Position numbers and translations under genes: made by a program
Part shown: positions 24,391 through 34,219 of the stretch, piece by piece
Position numbering within the stretch: the first letter of the stretch is position 1
How the letters are laid out: every line of letters begins with the position of its first letter
The notes under the pieces: generated by a model
The model's database searches: none
The model's input: the letters and a program-made list of their open reading frames with translations, nothing else
Told to the model about the DNA's origin: nothing
Assembly: GCA_945870225.1 (NCBI GenBank)
Contig: CAMBRF010000003.1
Span: 1 to 64,000 of the forward strand
Origin: PVC group bacterium
Lineage (GTDB): Bacteria > Verrucomicrobiota > Kiritimatiellia > CAIKKV01 > CAITUY01
Direction of reading: 5' to 3'
DNA: 64,000 bases

Positions 24391-26475
24391 ATGGCGGATA
24401 TCATCCCACTGGCGAATGTTCGGAACATCGGCATCATGGCCCATATTGATGCCGGTAAAACCACGGTGAGCGAGCGCATCCTTTTCTACTCGGGAAAGAC
24501 GCATAAAATCGGTGAAGTGCATGATGGCGCCGCCACCATGGACTGGATGGACCAGGAACAGGAACGCGGCATCACCATTACCTCCGCCGCCACAACCACC
24601 ACCTGGCGCGACCACCGGATATCGTTGATCGATACCCCGGGGCACGTCGATTTCACGGCCGAGGTGGAACGCAGCCTGCGCGTACTGGATGGCGCCGTCG
24701 CCCTCTATTGCGCCGTCGGCGGCGTCCAACCCCAGTCCGAACAGGTCTGGCGCCAGAGCGAAAAATACAGCGTGCCGAAGATTGTCTTCGTCAATAAGAT
24801 GGACCGGACAGGCGCCGACTTCTTTGGCGTCGTCGAGGAAATCCAGAAGATTCTCGGTGCCAATGCCGTTCCCGTGGTCATCCCCATCGGCAAGGAAGAA
24901 GATTTCTCCGGGATCATCGACCTGGTGACGATGAAGGCCGTCCACTACAGCGAGGCGGATCGCGGTCGCCTCTGGACCGATGACGAGATCCCCGCCGAAC
25001 TTGTTGATCTGGCCAAGCATTGGCGCGCCAACCTCGTGGAAAAATGCGCCGAACAGGACGACAAGCTGCTCGAAAAATTTCTCGAGGGTCACGACCTAAG
25101 CGAAGCCGAAATCCGCACCATCATCCGCAAGGCGACCATCTCGCGTCGCGTGGTCCCCGTCTATTGCGGCTCCGCCTTCAAGAACAAGGGCGTGCAGCGA
25201 ATGCTCGACGGCGTGGTCGATTTCCTGCCGTCCCCGGAGGATATTGCGCCGATCATCGGGCAAGTGGGCGAGGGACAAGTCCATCGCAAACACTCGGTGG
25301 ATGAACCCTTTTCAGCCCTGGCCTTCAAGATCATGTCCGACAAGCACATGGGGAAATTGACCTACATCCGGGTCTATTCAGGAAAAATCAAGGCTGGCAG
25401 CGCTGTTTTCAACAGCACCCAGAATAAGGAACAGCGCATCGGGCGCTTGCTCCGGATGCACGCCAACCGGCAGGAAGCGATTGAGGAAGCCCATTGCGGC
25501 GACATTGTCGCGGTAATCGGCCTGCAGCAGACCAAGACCGGTGACACGCTGTGCTGCGAAGACAACCCCATCGTTCTCGAATCCATTGAATTCCCCGCCC
25601 CCGTCATTTCGATCAGCGTTAAGCCGGAAAGCCGGAGCGATGACGAAAAGCTGAGTCACGCCTTGCACTCGCTTGCCGATGAGGATCCGACCTTCGTGGT
25701 GAGTTTCGACGATGAGACCAAGGAAACCGTCATCTCAGGCATGGGCGAACTACATCTGGAAGTGCTCGTCGAACGCATGAAGCGCGAGTATGCCGTGATC
25801 GCCCAGGTCGGGCGTCCGGAAGTGGCCTATCGCGAGACGGGCACAGCCTCCGTTGACGATTCCTACAAGCACGTCAAGCAGTCCGGCGGCCGCGGTCAAT
25901 ACGCGCATGTCTGCATGCGCCTGGAACCGCTCGCCGCAGGCGAGGGCTTCGAGTTTGTCAACGAAGTCAAGGGCGGCCGTATTCCCCAGCAGTTCATTCC
26001 TTCCGTGCAAAAGGGCGTGGTCAAGGCCATGCTGAAGGGCCCGGTCGGCGGCTATCCCGTGGTCGATATCCGCGTGGTACTGTACGATGGAAGCTATCAC
26101 GAGGTGGATTCCAACGAATTCGCCTTCATCGAGGCCGCGCGCGCCGGTTTCCATAAGATGTTCCTGCAGACCCGGCCCCAGTTGCTGGAGCCGGTCATGT
26201 CCGTGGAAGTGGTCACGCCGGAAGACTTCATGGGCCCCTGTTCGGGGTCGATCTGTCAGCGCCGGGGCCGCATCGAAAGCATGGACGAACAGGGCGAGTA
26301 CAAGGTCATCCGGGGCATGGTCCCGCTGAGCGAAATGTTCGGTTACTCGAACATTGTCCGCACGATCTCGCAGGGACGCGCCTCCTTTACCATGCACTTC
26401 GAGCACTACGAAGCGGTTCCCTTCAATCTGGCTGAGGAAATCTGCACCAAGCGGCGTGAAGCCAAGAAGGTCTGA
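24391..26475 (+). CDS. fusA: Elongation factor G
   Basis: This is the translocation GTPase of the ribosome, 694 residues, the usual length. G motifs: AHIDAGKTT (G1), the ERGITI switch region (G2), DTPGHVDF (G3), NKMD (G4) and SAFKNKG (G5). Domains II-V follow, including the domain IV loop region ([16 protein letters not shown]) and a C-terminal EF-G_C segment ending in KRREAKKV. It stands alone rather than in the str operon with rpsL, rpsG and tuf, so it may be a second EF-G copy. Confidence 0.92.
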   Translation: MADIIPLANVRNIGIMAHIDAGKTTVSERILFYSGKTHKIGEVHDGAATMDWMDQEQERGITITSAATTTTWRDHRISLIDTPGHVDFTAEVERSLRVLDGAVALYCAVGGVQPQSEQVWRQSEKYSVPKIVFVNKMDRTGADFFGVVEEIQKILGANAVPVVIPIGKEEDFSGIIDLVTMKAVHYSEADRGRLWTDDEIPAELVDLAKHWRANLVEKCAEQDDKLLEKFLEGHDLSEAEIRTIIRKATISRRVVPVYCGSAFKNKGVQRMLDGVVDFLPSPEDIAPIIGQVGEGQVHRKHSVDEPFSALAFKIMSDKHMGKLTYIRVYSGKIKAGSAVFNSTQNKEQRIGRLLRMHANRQEAIEEAHCGDIVAVIGLQQTKTGDTLCCEDNPIVLESIEFPAPVISISVKPESRSDDEKLSHALHSLADEDPTFVVSFDDETKETVISGMGELHLEVLVERMKREYAVIAQVGRPEVAYRETGTASVDDSYKHVKQSGGRGQYAHVCMRLEPLAAGEGFEFVNEVKGGRIPQQFIPSVQKGVVKAMLKGPVGGYPVVDIRVVLYDGSYHEVDSNEFAFIEAARAGFHKMFLQTRPQLLEPVMSVEVVTPEDFMGPCSGSICQRRGRIESMDEQGEYKVIRGMVPLSEMFGYSNIVRTISQGRASFTMHFEHYEAVPFNLAEEICTKRREAKKV

Positions 26476-26499
26476 GGCCTTTCCATTCCGGTCAAGGTA

Positions 26500-26536
26500 G
26501 GGCGGTCCCGTTCATTCGGTGACCGCCCTTTTTCTT
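26500..26536 (+). terminator. Rho-independent terminator of the EF-G gene
   Basis: GGGCGGTC (26500-26507) pairs with GACCGCCC (26521-26528) around a 13-base loop and is followed directly by TTTTTCTTTTT. It lies between the convergent EF-G and mutM genes and may serve both. Confidence 0.85.
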
Positions 26537-26537
26537 T

Positions 26538-27377
26538 TTAGACTCGAGGCGCAGGTTGACAGGCGGGGCAGATGTGCGTGCCGCGTTGGGCCACGACCAG
26601 GCGCCGGATCGGCCGACCGCACCGGGGACAAGGACTACCCGTCCGCCTGAACACCTTGAGCGTGTCCTGATTACGCCCGGGCTGCCCGGTGACCCCGAGA
26701 AAATTCGGTCGCCCCCGTCCCAGCGACGTCCCGGAATTCCTGATTCCCTGCCTCAGCACATGCCGGATGGCTTCATACAGGCAAAGCGCCTCTTCGCGGG
26801 TGAGTGACGGGGCCAGCCGCTGCGGGTTGATCCCGGCCCGCCATAAGGCTTCATCGGCATAAATATTGCCCACCCCCGCCAGAAAGGCTTGATCGAGCAG
26901 AAGCGGCTTGATCTGGCGACGGTGCTGCTGCAGGCGCGAAAAAAAGGCCGTCCCTGAGAACCGCTTCTCCAGCGGTTCAGGGCCCAAGCGGTCGAGAATC
27001 AAACCCGGCTCAGCCGTCAACCGCCACCGCGCGAACTTGCGACTGTCAAAGAACCGCAGCGCGCGACCATCCTCCAGAGCCACCTCCAGGCGCAGGCCCG
27101 GGACCGCCGGACTCCCCTCCTCTGCCAATTGAAACCGGCCGGTCATGCGGAGATGTACCAGCAGATAGAGGCCACCTGACAGCGTGAAAACAAGATACTT
27201 GGCCCGCCGACCGACCGCCTCGATGGTCCGGCCAGCAAGCTGGCGGGAAAACTCAACGGGAGAAAGACCGTCCACGGTGCGGGGCCAGAGGACTCGGACT
27301 CGCGCCACGGCAAGGCCCGGCACGCCATGGCGGCGCAGGCCACGGGCAATCGTCTCAACTTCGGGGAGTTCTGGCAT
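26538..27377 (-). CDS. mutM: Formamidopyrimidine-DNA glycosylase (Fpg/MutM)
   Basis: This base-excision enzyme for 8-oxoguanine and ring-opened purines has 279 residues. It begins MPELPEVETIARGL, giving the catalytic Pro2 and Glu3 after Met removal, which fixes the start although the frame is open farther upstream. It also has KYLVF (the conserved Lys), LLLDQAFLAGVGNIYADE (H2TH region) and a C-terminal zinc finger CPRCGRPIRRLV...CPAC. The next gene upstream overlaps its start by 23 bp, so the two are probably co-transcribed. Confidence 0.93.
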   Translation of the reverse strand: MPELPEVETIARGLRRHGVPGLAVARVRVLWPRTVDGLSPVEFSRQLAGRTIEAVGRRAKYLVFTLSGGLYLLVHLRMTGRFQLAEEGSPAVPGLRLEVALEDGRALRFFDSRKFARWRLTAEPGLILDRLGPEPLEKRFSGTAFFSRLQQHRRQIKPLLLDQAFLAGVGNIYADEALWRAGINPQRLAPSLTREEALCLYEAIRHVLRQGIRNSGTSLGRGRPNFLGVTGQPGRNQDTLKVFRRTGSPCPRCGRPIRRLVVAQRGTHICPACQPAPRV

Positions 27378-28038
27378 CGCCCATCTCCGGCCGGCGCGGC
27401 GAAGCGGCGCGGCCCGCCGGGGCGAACCCGCCCGCCAAACCCTCTTCCCGGACCAACCGGCGCCGTTGGCGGGTATACTGCTGCACATAGTCCTCCGTCA
27501 GCCGTCCCGCCTCCACATCCAGCGCCATTCGCAGATTACAGCCGGTGACCTCGATCAGACGCCGTACCCGCCGGACCGCAACGGCGTACTCCTCCAGGGA
27601 CCGGGTCCGTACCGGCAGAAAGCCCCCTTTTTCGCCCGCCCGCTTTTCCTGATTCAACAATCCCTCAGCCACCGAGGTCACCTTGCGCATCTCCCAATCG
27701 GTCCGCCCCAGCAGATCCACCAGCTCCACCGCCAGGAGGTGGGGCGCATACGGAAGGCTTGTCTTTAATTCCGCCAAGGGCTTGCGTTGGTCCAACACGG
27801 CTTCCTGCAAGGCCACGCACTTCCCCGCCCGGTCCAGCAGCCGGGCGTCCTTCAGGGAGACCAGCCGCTCGGCGACCGCCAGGGCGATCCAGGGTGCGAT
27901 ATTGAGTTGGCGGGTCAGTTCGACCGCGCGCTGCCAGACGGCATCGCCATCGCCGCGGCGGCGGGCAAGATCCCGTATACCTTCTATCCAGCGCTCAGAT
28001 CGACTGCTATCGGTTTTAAGGTGCGATTTCGATGTCAT
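27355..28038 (-). CDS. Hypothetical protein upstream of mutM
   Basis: The 227-residue protein is predicted soluble, mostly helical and rich in Arg, Leu and Ala (EGIRDLARRRGDGDAVW, APWIALAVAERLVSLKDARL, VRRVRRLIEVTGCNLRMAL). The C-terminal 30 residues (GLAGGFAPAGRAASPRRPEM) look disordered. I do not recognise a domain. It overlaps mutM by 23 bp, and its start diverges from guaB 125 bp away. Coding potential is supported by the operon-like overlap and by its long uninterrupted frame. Confidence 0.6.
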   Translation of the reverse strand: MTSKSHLKTDSSRSERWIEGIRDLARRRGDGDAVWQRAVELTRQLNIAPWIALAVAERLVSLKDARLLDRAGKCVALQEAVLDQRKPLAELKTSLPYAPHLLAVELVDLLGRTDWEMRKVTSVAEGLLNQEKRAGEKGGFLPVRTRSLEEYAVAVRRVRRLIEVTGCNLRMALDVEAGRLTEDYVQQYTRQRRRLVREEGLAGGFAPAGRAASPRRPEMGDARTPRS

Positions 28039-28163
28039 AAATGTGGCCGGTATCCTGCGGTCAGGACCGTCGCCTGTCGAGACCGAAATCGCTTGACCCG
28101 ATCAGCGCCCCCCGACATAATTGCGCGTCATCACATGCAACCAAGAGCGGAGAAATCATCCCC

Positions 28164-29672
28164 ATGAGCGCGAATCCGTTTGTGCAGTCTTTTATGGAAT
28201 CCTTCCCCCGGGAAGGCCTGACGTTTGACGATGTCTCGCTGGTCACGCAGTATGCCGATTTTCTGCCGGAACAGGCCGATATCCGTAGCCGCCTGACCCG
28301 TAATATCTCCGTCAACATCCCCTTTGCGAGCGCCGCCATGGACACCGTGACGGAGAGCCCGATGGCCATAGCTATGGCCCTGATGGGCGGGATCGGGATC
28401 ATTCACAAGAACCTTACGCCGAAACGCCAGAGCGAGAATGTCGCCCGCGTGAAGCACTACCTCAACGGGCTCATCCGGGACCCCATTCTCTTCCGCTCGA
28501 CGGATACGCTCGACACCGTGCATCAAACCAAGCAGCAAAAGAATTTCGCCTTCAGCGGGTTCCCGATTCTCGATGAAAACGACCACCTCGTGGGCATCCT
28601 GACCGCCGCCGACATCAAGTTCGCCACGAACAGCAAGGCGCGGGTTACCGAAGTCATGACCGCCAACGTAATCTCCGCCCCCGCCGAAACGAGCCTGCAG
28701 GAGGCTTACACGATCATGAAGAAGAACCGGATCGGGAAGCTGCCCCTGGTGGATAAGAACGGCAAGCTGTCCGGACTCTACAGTTTCAGCGACGTGCGCA
28801 CCCTGGTGGAGAATGAGGAGCCGCTCTATAACCGCGATGGCAAGTACCGGTTGCGCGTGGGCGCCGCGATCGGGCCGAATGATCAGGACCGCGTGGCGGT
28901 TCTCGCCCGGGAAAGCGTGGATGTGGTGGTGGTGGACACGGCGCATGGCCACAGCAAGGGCGTCATCGATATGATCAAGTGGATGAAAAAACATCATCCC
29001 GACATCGATGTGATCGCCGGCAATATCGCCACGGGTGAAGCGGCCGTCGCCTTGCGTGATGCGGGCGCGGATGCCGTCAAGGTGGGCATCGGGCCCGGCT
29101 CCATCTGCACCACCCGCGTGGTGGCCGGGGTCGGTATTCCTCAGATCACCGCCATCTACGACTGTGCCAAGGCTACCGAAGGCAGTATCCCCATCATTGC
29201 CGACGGTGGCATCCGCAATTCCGGTGACGTTCCAAAAGCCATCGCAGCGGGCGCCGATGTCGTCATGTGCGGTTCGCTGTTCGCCGGCACCGATGAGAGC
29301 CCCGGGGAGAAGATCATCCACCAGGGGCGGCAATATGTGATTTATCGGGGGATGGGCAGCCTCGCCGCCATGCGGGAGGGCGCCGCCAGCCGGGAACGTT
29401 ACGGCCAGAGCAATATTCGCGAAGAGGAACTGGTGCCCCAGGGCATCGAGGGCATCATCCCCTACTCCGGTTCGGTCCGCAAAGTAATGGTCCAGTACTG
29501 CGGCGGCTTGCGCGCGGCGATGGGCTATTGCGGCTGCCGGACCCTTGCCGAGGTCCAGCAGAAGAGCCGGTTCGTCCGCGTCTCCCTGGCGGGAGTCAAC
29601 GAGGCCCATCCGCATGATGTCAAAATCATCAAGGAAGCCCCGAACTACCGATCGCACGCAAGTGGTGGCTGA
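28164..29672 (+). CDS. guaB: Inosine-5'-monophosphate dehydrogenase
   Basis: This is the rate-limiting step of GMP synthesis (IMP to XMP, NAD-dependent). It has 502 residues from the ATG at 28164, preceded by GGAGAA. The (beta/alpha)8 barrel starts [16 protein letters not shown] pair spans roughly residues 105-225. The active-site loop [17 protein letters not shown] contains the catalytic Cys. [19 protein letters not shown] is the phosphate-binding segment, and the flap follows (GMGSLAAM...). The typical length is about 490. The frame is open upstream of 28164, but without a ribosome-binding site. Confidence 0.95.
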   Translation: MSANPFVQSFMESFPREGLTFDDVSLVTQYADFLPEQADIRSRLTRNISVNIPFASAAMDTVTESPMAIAMALMGGIGIIHKNLTPKRQSENVARVKHYLNGLIRDPILFRSTDTLDTVHQTKQQKNFAFSGFPILDENDHLVGILTAADIKFATNSKARVTEVMTANVISAPAETSLQEAYTIMKKNRIGKLPLVDKNGKLSGLYSFSDVRTLVENEEPLYNRDGKYRLRVGAAIGPNDQDRVAVLARESVDVVVVDTAHGHSKGVIDMIKWMKKHHPDIDVIAGNIATGEAAVALRDAGADAVKVGIGPGSICTTRVVAGVGIPQITAIYDCAKATEGSIPIIADGGIRNSGDVPKAIAAGADVVMCGSLFAGTDESPGEKIIHQGRQYVIYRGMGSLAAMREGAASRERYGQSNIREEELVPQGIEGIIPYSGSVRKVMVQYCGGLRAAMGYCGCRTLAEVQQKSRFVRVSLAGVNEAHPHDVKIIKEAPNYRSHASGG

Positions 29673-29689
29673 ACCCCGGGGTCCTGTTC

Positions 29690-29917
29690 ATGACGACCCG
29701 CAAGCGATATTACATCAAGATCAACAGCGAGTACTGTAAAGGCTGTGGACTGTGCCTGGAGGTCTGTCCCAAGAATGTGCTCGCCCTGGGGACCGCGATG
29801 AACTCCCGCGGTCAGCACACCGCTCATCCCGCCAACGCCGGGGAATGCATCGGCTGCCTCCAGTGCGCCGACATCTGTCCGGATACCGCCATTGAGATTG
29901 ACGAGGAGCAGTCCTGA
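29690..29917 (+). CDS. korD: 2-oxoacid:ferredoxin oxidoreductase, delta (ferredoxin) subunit
   Basis: This 75-residue 2[4Fe-4S] ferredoxin has the motifs CKGCGLCLEVCP and CIGCLQCADICP. It carries electrons from the thiamine-diphosphate centre. It is the first gene of a four-gene cluster (D-A-B-C) with gaps of 1 bp or 4-bp overlaps, typical of KorDABC/OorDABC enzymes of anaerobes. The cluster follows guaB by 17 bp. Confidence 0.9.
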   Translation: MTTRKRYYIKINSEYCKGCGLCLEVCPKNVLALGTAMNSRGQHTAHPANAGECIGCLQCADICPDTAIEIDEEQS

Positions 29918-29918
29918 C

Positions 29919-30995
29919 ATGTCCAAGCGCGTCCTGATGAACGGTAATGATGCGGTGGGCGAAGGCGCCATCCGTGGCGGCTGTGACGCCTATTTTGGCT
30001 ACCCCATTACCCCCCAGAATGAACTGACCGCGTACATGGCCGCCCACATGCCCCGGCATGAGCGTGTGTTCATCCAGGCAGAAAGCGAAATCGCGGCCAT
30101 CAATATGGTCTTCGGGGCCGCCGTGACCGGAAAGCGCGCCATGACGAGTTCCTCGTCGCCCGGGATCAGTCTCAAGCAGGAAGGGATATCCTATCTCGCC
30201 GCCGCGGAACTGCCGGCCGTCATTGTCAACGTTCAACGCGGCGGACCCGGCCTCGGGAACATCGCGCCTTCCCAGTCGGATTATTTCCAGGCCACCAAGG
30301 GCGGCGGGCACGGCGACTACCGCCTCATCGTCCTGGCTCCGGCCTCCGTGCAGGAAATGCACGACCTGACGATCGAGGCATTCGCCCTGGCCGACCGGTT
30401 CCGTTCCCCGGTCATGGTGCTGACGGATGGCCGGCTGGGGCAGATGATGGAACCGCTGAAGCTCCACGAGGGCAAGCCGCCGGCGCGGCCGCCCAAGCCC
30501 TGGGCCTTGACCGGCGCGGTCGGCCGCAGATCGAACATGATCCGCTCCCTCCTGCTGGATGACGGGGTTCTGGAGCAGCACAACCTGCATCTGCAGCGGA
30601 AATTCGCCCTCATCAAAAACTCCCTGCTCAAATTCGAGGAATTAAACACCCGCGATTGCGACGTGCTCATCGTAGCCTACGGCACCAGCGCCCGTATCGC
30701 CAAGGGAGCCATGGACAAGGCCCGCGCCAAGGGAATGAAGGTCGGCCTGCTCCGGCCGGTCACGTTGTGGCCTTATCCCTCCGCCCGGATCCGGCAACTG
30801 GCCGCACAGGTCAAGGGCATCCTGGTGGTTGAAATGAGCAGCGGCCAGATGGTGGAAGATGTCCGCCTGGCGGCGGGGGATCGAGCGCCGGTTGTGTTCG
30901 AAGGACGTCTCGGCGGAGCCGTCCCCGAGGAAAACGATGTGTTAGCGGCTCTGCGGGGCATCCTCCGCCGAAGCCGCGGGAGGAAGCTCTCATGA
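29919..30995 (+). CDS. korA: 2-oxoacid:ferredoxin oxidoreductase, alpha subunit
   Basis: The 358-residue product starts at the ATG at 29919, one base after the ferredoxin stop. It has the pyrimidine-binding and transketolase-C-like domains of OFOR alpha subunits: NGNDAVGEGAIRGGCDAYFGYPITPQNE, then MTSSSSPGISLKQEGISYLAAAELP. Substrate is probably 2-oxoglutarate or branched-chain 2-oxoacids. VorB and KorA share this architecture and cannot be separated by eye. It overlaps the beta gene by 4 bp. Confidence 0.9.
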   Translation: MSKRVLMNGNDAVGEGAIRGGCDAYFGYPITPQNELTAYMAAHMPRHERVFIQAESEIAAINMVFGAAVTGKRAMTSSSSPGISLKQEGISYLAAAELPAVIVNVQRGGPGLGNIAPSQSDYFQATKGGGHGDYRLIVLAPASVQEMHDLTIEAFALADRFRSPVMVLTDGRLGQMMEPLKLHEGKPPARPPKPWALTGAVGRRSNMIRSLLLDDGVLEQHNLHLQRKFALIKNSLLKFEELNTRDCDVLIVAYGTSARIAKGAMDKARAKGMKVGLLRPVTLWPYPSARIRQLAAQVKGILVVEMSSGQMVEDVRLAAGDRAPVVFEGRLGGAVPEENDVLAALRGILRRSRGRKLS

Positions 30996-31786
30996 CCAAA
31001 GCCACATCCCGCCGTGCTCCCCGACAGACCGCCATGCGGTATTCCCTGTACCATCGCCCGGTGGCACTCAAGCCCACGCCCACCCACTTCTGCCCCGGCT
31101 GCGGGCACGGGATCGTCCATAAATTGATCGCCGAGACCCTGGATACGCTTAAAATCCGCGAAAAGACGATTGGCGTAGCCCCGGTGGGCTGCGCCGTTCT
31201 CGCCTACAACTATCTCGACTGCGATATTTCGGAGGCCGCCCATGGACGGGCCGCCGCCGTCGCCACGGGTATCAAGCGCTGCCTCCCCGACCGGATCGTG
31301 TTCGCCTATCAGGGTGATGGGGATCTGGCCGCCATCGGCATGGGCGAAACCCTTCATGCCGCCAACCGGGGCGAACACATCGCCGTGATCTTCGTCAACA
31401 ATACGGTTTACGGGATGACCGGGGGACAGATGGCGCCCACCACCTTGATCGGGCAGAAAACCGCCACAAGTCCGTGCGGGCGGGACCAGGTTACAACCGG
31501 GGCCCCCATCAAGATCTGCGAGTTGCTCAACACGCTTGAGGCACCCTGGCACATTGAGCGGGTGGCCCTGGATGGCCCGGCCGGCGTACGTCGCACCCGC
31601 AAGGCACTGGCCACAGCCTTTCAGGCTCAGGTGGACGATAAAGGCTACAGCTTTATCGAGATCCTCTCGCCCTGCCCCATTCACATGCACTGTTCGCCGG
31701 TTGAAGCCGTTCGTCTGGTCAAGGAACGGATGATCCCTTATTTTCCCCCTGGCCTGTACAGGCAGAATGGGCAGTCGATGACATGA
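30992..31786 (+). CDS. korB: 2-oxoacid:ferredoxin oxidoreductase, beta (TPP) subunit
   Basis: The 264-residue thiamine-diphosphate-binding subunit has the cluster-ligand motif FCPGCGHG. The TPP/Mg motif GDGDLAAIGMGETLHAANR...NN and the VNNTVYGMTGGQMAPTT loop fit OFOR beta subunits of the Kor/Vor type. Start and stop overlap both neighbours by 4 bp (ATGA), so translation is coupled. Confidence 0.92.
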   Translation: MTKATSRRAPRQTAMRYSLYHRPVALKPTPTHFCPGCGHGIVHKLIAETLDTLKIREKTIGVAPVGCAVLAYNYLDCDISEAAHGRAAAVATGIKRCLPDRIVFAYQGDGDLAAIGMGETLHAANRGEHIAVIFVNNTVYGMTGGQMAPTTLIGQKTATSPCGRDQVTTGAPIKICELLNTLEAPWHIERVALDGPAGVRRTRKALATAFQAQVDDKGYSFIEILSPCPIHMHCSPVEAVRLVKERMIPYFPPGLYRQNGQSMT

Positions 31787-32304
31787 GCTGTGAACGCATT
31801 TTAATCGCCGGCGCTGGCGGACAGGGCATTGTGCTGCTCGGAAAACTGCTTGCCAACGCCGCCCTCGAAACCGTGCCGCATGTGACCTATTTCCCGTCCT
31901 ATGGTGCCGAGGTCCGCGGAGGGTCGTCCCACTGCCAGGTGATCCTGAGCCAGGCGGAAATCCCCTCTCCTGTCGCCAGCCGATTTGAAACCATGATCAT
32001 CATGAACGAGGAGAGCCTGACCCGCTTCCTGCCCCAACTGGACCGGAAGGGTCTCGCGGTGATCAATTCTTCGCTTTGCACGACCCAACCCGTTCGAAAC
32101 TGCCTGATGGTTCCCGCCACGCAAACGGCAGACGAGATCGGGGACCAACGGGCGGCCAATCTTGTCCTGCTCGGTGTCTTGCTCCATCACCGTCCGCTCG
32201 TCGCTCCGGCACGGATCGAAAGCGCGCTGCGGGTGATCTGGGGCGACCGTAAAGCGACTCTGGAACGAAACCTCGCCGCGTTTCACGCCGGACTGGCGCT
32301 CTGA
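31783..32304 (+). CDS. korC: 2-oxoacid:ferredoxin oxidoreductase, gamma subunit
   Basis: The 173-residue gamma subunit is recognised by GAGGQGIVLLGKLLANAA at the N-terminus and FPSYGAEVRGGSSHCQVILS, both standard for this domain. It completes the KorDABC complex. The enzyme reversibly decarboxylates a 2-oxoacid to acyl-CoA with reduction of ferredoxin, consistent with anaerobic metabolism. It is convergent with galU. Confidence 0.9.
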   Translation: MSCERILIAGAGGQGIVLLGKLLANAALETVPHVTYFPSYGAEVRGGSSHCQVILSQAEIPSPVASRFETMIIMNEESLTRFLPQLDRKGLAVINSSLCTTQPVRNCLMVPATQTADEIGDQRAANLVLLGVLLHHRPLVAPARIESALRVIWGDRKATLERNLAAFHAGLAL

Positions 32305-32323
32305 ACTGCCCCGCCTCTCCTCC

Positions 32324-33193
32324 TCAGGCGCGGGCCAGGCTTCGGATGAAGGCCTTGAGCTCCTTCTGCATGTCCTTGTGCTTCAGGCCGAATATCAGGT
32401 TCGTCTTGATGAAGTCGAGCTTGTTACCCACATCATAGCGGGTCCCCTTGAACTTCAAGGCGTAGGCCGCACGGTTCTTCACCAGCATCCGCAGCGCGTC
32501 CGTGAGTTGAATCTCGTTGTTCTTGCCCCGCTTGGTTTTCTCAAGGAACCCGAAGATGTCCGGCGTCAGGATATACCGGCTGGCGATCACCAGATTGGAA
32601 GGAGCCTCCTCCACCGTAGGTTTTTCGACAAAATCATCCACCAGATACAGGGAGTCGGAGACGGGCCGTCCGCTAATCACACCGTACCGGCTGACCTTGG
32701 ATCGTTCAACCGCCTCCACCGCCACGACGGATTCCTGATAGCGGTCGAAAACCTCCATCAGCTGACGCGTCACGGGCTTGCGTCCGCCATCCATGACGGT
32801 ATCGCCCAACAGCACGACAAACGGCTCATTGCCGACGTGATCCTTCGCGCACAGCACGGCATCCCCCAGCCCCTTTAACTCCTTCTGCCAGACGAAGTGG
32901 ATGTTGGCCATGTCAGAGATCCGGCGAATCATCTCCAGCTCGCTTGTTTTCCCCTTGGTTAAAAGCTCGTTTTCAAGATCGGAATTGCGGTCGAAGTGTT
33001 CCTCAATGGCGCGCTTTCCCTTCCCGATCACCATCAGGATGTCCCGGATGCCCGAGGCCACGGCTTCCTCCACGACGTACTGGATCGTCGGGGTATCGAC
33101 GATCGGGAGCATCTCCTTCGGCTGGGACTTGGTGGCCGGAAGAAATCGCGTTCCGAACCCGGCGGCGGGAATAACGGCTTTACGGATCATCAT
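32324..33193 (-). CDS. galU: UTP-glucose-1-phosphate uridylyltransferase
   Basis: This 289-residue nucleotidyltransferase makes UDP-glucose. It begins [28 protein letters not shown], the GalU signature, with LGDTVMDGG and [13 protein letters not shown] further on. Length is normal. Its start overlaps the stop of the GHMP kinase by 4 bp, and xylA precedes that, so the three form an operon. In this context it might also act on glucuronate 1-phosphate or xylose 1-phosphate, which is inference. Confidence 0.92.
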   Translation of the reverse strand: MMIRKAVIPAAGFGTRFLPATKSQPKEMLPIVDTPTIQYVVEEAVASGIRDILMVIGKGKRAIEEHFDRNSDLENELLTKGKTSELEMIRRISDMANIHFVWQKELKGLGDAVLCAKDHVGNEPFVVLLGDTVMDGGRKPVTRQLMEVFDRYQESVVAVEAVERSKVSRYGVISGRPVSDSLYLVDDFVEKPTVEEAPSNLVIASRYILTPDIFGFLEKTKRGKNNEIQLTDALRMLVKNRAAYALKFKGTRYDVGNKLDFIKTNLIFGLKHKDMQKELKAFIRSLARA

Positions 33194-34209
33194 GACAGGG
33201 ACTCCCCGGAGGATTTGACAAGATTGGGTTTCAGGACGCGAACCCCGATCGCGGTCAACCGCGACTCCAATTCGGCGAACATCGCCTCATCGGTATAGGT
33301 TCCCACAATCGCCCCGCCCGAACCGCTGAACTTGGCACTGGCTCCGGCTGCCCGTGCCGCTTCCACCATCTGGACATTGCTCGCCCCGACATCGTACAGA
33401 CTTCGGCGCAAATCAAAGTTCGCGTTCATGAGGGGGGCAATCGCCTCCTTATTACCGGCCCGCAGACATTCCCGCGTCTGCTGCGCCAAACCCGCCCAGG
33501 TTTTCATCGCATTCACCACGGCTGGCTCGCCGTTGTCCCAGCGCGCCCGGATATTGCTGTGGAAGACCTCCGTCCCTTCTGCCAGTTCCGCCCGATAAGC
33601 AATGAAGACGGGGGGCAGCAACGCCATGTCGAGTTCCTCATAGGCCCCATAGCCCTGCCGATCCATGATCTCCTTGCTGAAGTCCATGAACACCAGACCT
33701 TCGTAGACCTGCGCCACGCGGTCCTGAAGACCGGCGGGTATACCCAACTCCTGTTTCTCCACCGATAGGATCAGGTTCGCCAGCGTCGGCTTCGGGATGC
33801 TCACCTGATAAAAGGCCATCAATGCCCTCATGCAGGCCGTAATGATCGCGCTCGATCCCGCCAACCCAACCTGCGTGGGGATGTTGGTGCTGTACCGGAT
33901 CGTGAAATTCCGCTCATCCAATTCAATCTGGTTATCATGACAATAATCCCAGAATCGCTTGACGGCGGCCTTGAGCAACCGTATCCCCCCATAGTACCCA
34001 TGCCGGCGGACATCCCGGTGCAGGTCATGGATGCTGAGGAAACGCGAGTGGTCGCGGGTGTGTGGAAGGATTTCCAGTTCGGGGGTCTGATACAGGATGA
34101 CCTCCGCATGAAAATTACTGAAGGTAAACGAAATGGTTTTCCCGAAATAACCATCCGACGGGTTCCCGATCAACCCCGCCCGCGGGTATCCTCGAAAGCG
34201 AATAATCAC
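33190..34209 (-). CDS. GHMP kinase, glucuronokinase-like
   Basis: This 339-residue sugar 1-kinase belongs to the GHMP superfamily. The N-terminus [27 protein letters not shown] matches the plant glucuronokinase-like branch better than galactokinase or mevalonate kinase. Motif 2 is [17 protein letters not shown] (P-loop-like), and motif 3 is [13 protein letters not shown]. It sits between xylA and galU with a 10-bp gap and a 4-bp overlap. Kinase plus pyrophosphorylase suggests a salvage route from a free uronic acid or pentose to a UDP-sugar. Substrate is not established. Confidence 0.82.
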   Translation of the reverse strand: MIIRFRGYPRAGLIGNPSDGYFGKTISFTFSNFHAEVILYQTPELEILPHTRDHSRFLSIHDLHRDVRRHGYYGGIRLLKAAVKRFWDYCHDNQIELDERNFTIRYSTNIPTQVGLAGSSAIITACMRALMAFYQVSIPKPTLANLILSVEKQELGIPAGLQDRVAQVYEGLVFMDFSKEIMDRQGYGAYEELDMALLPPVFIAYRAELAEGTEVFHSNIRARWDNGEPAVVNAMKTWAGLAQQTRECLRAGNKEAIAPLMNANFDLRRSLYDVGASNVQMVEAARAAGASAKFSGSGGAIVGTYTDEAMFAELESRLTAIGVRVLKPNLVKSSGESLS

Positions 34210-34219
34210 ACGGCACCCC

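Noticed and set aside
24244..25092. Long minus-strand open frame opposite the EF-G gene
   Set aside because: It lies entirely antisense to conserved GTPase motifs and its upstream context, and has no recognisable domain.
28131..29657. 508-codon minus-strand open frame opposite guaB
   Set aside because: It is antisense to IMP dehydrogenase, whose motifs are unmistakable. His/Asp-rich composition is a by-product of codon bias.
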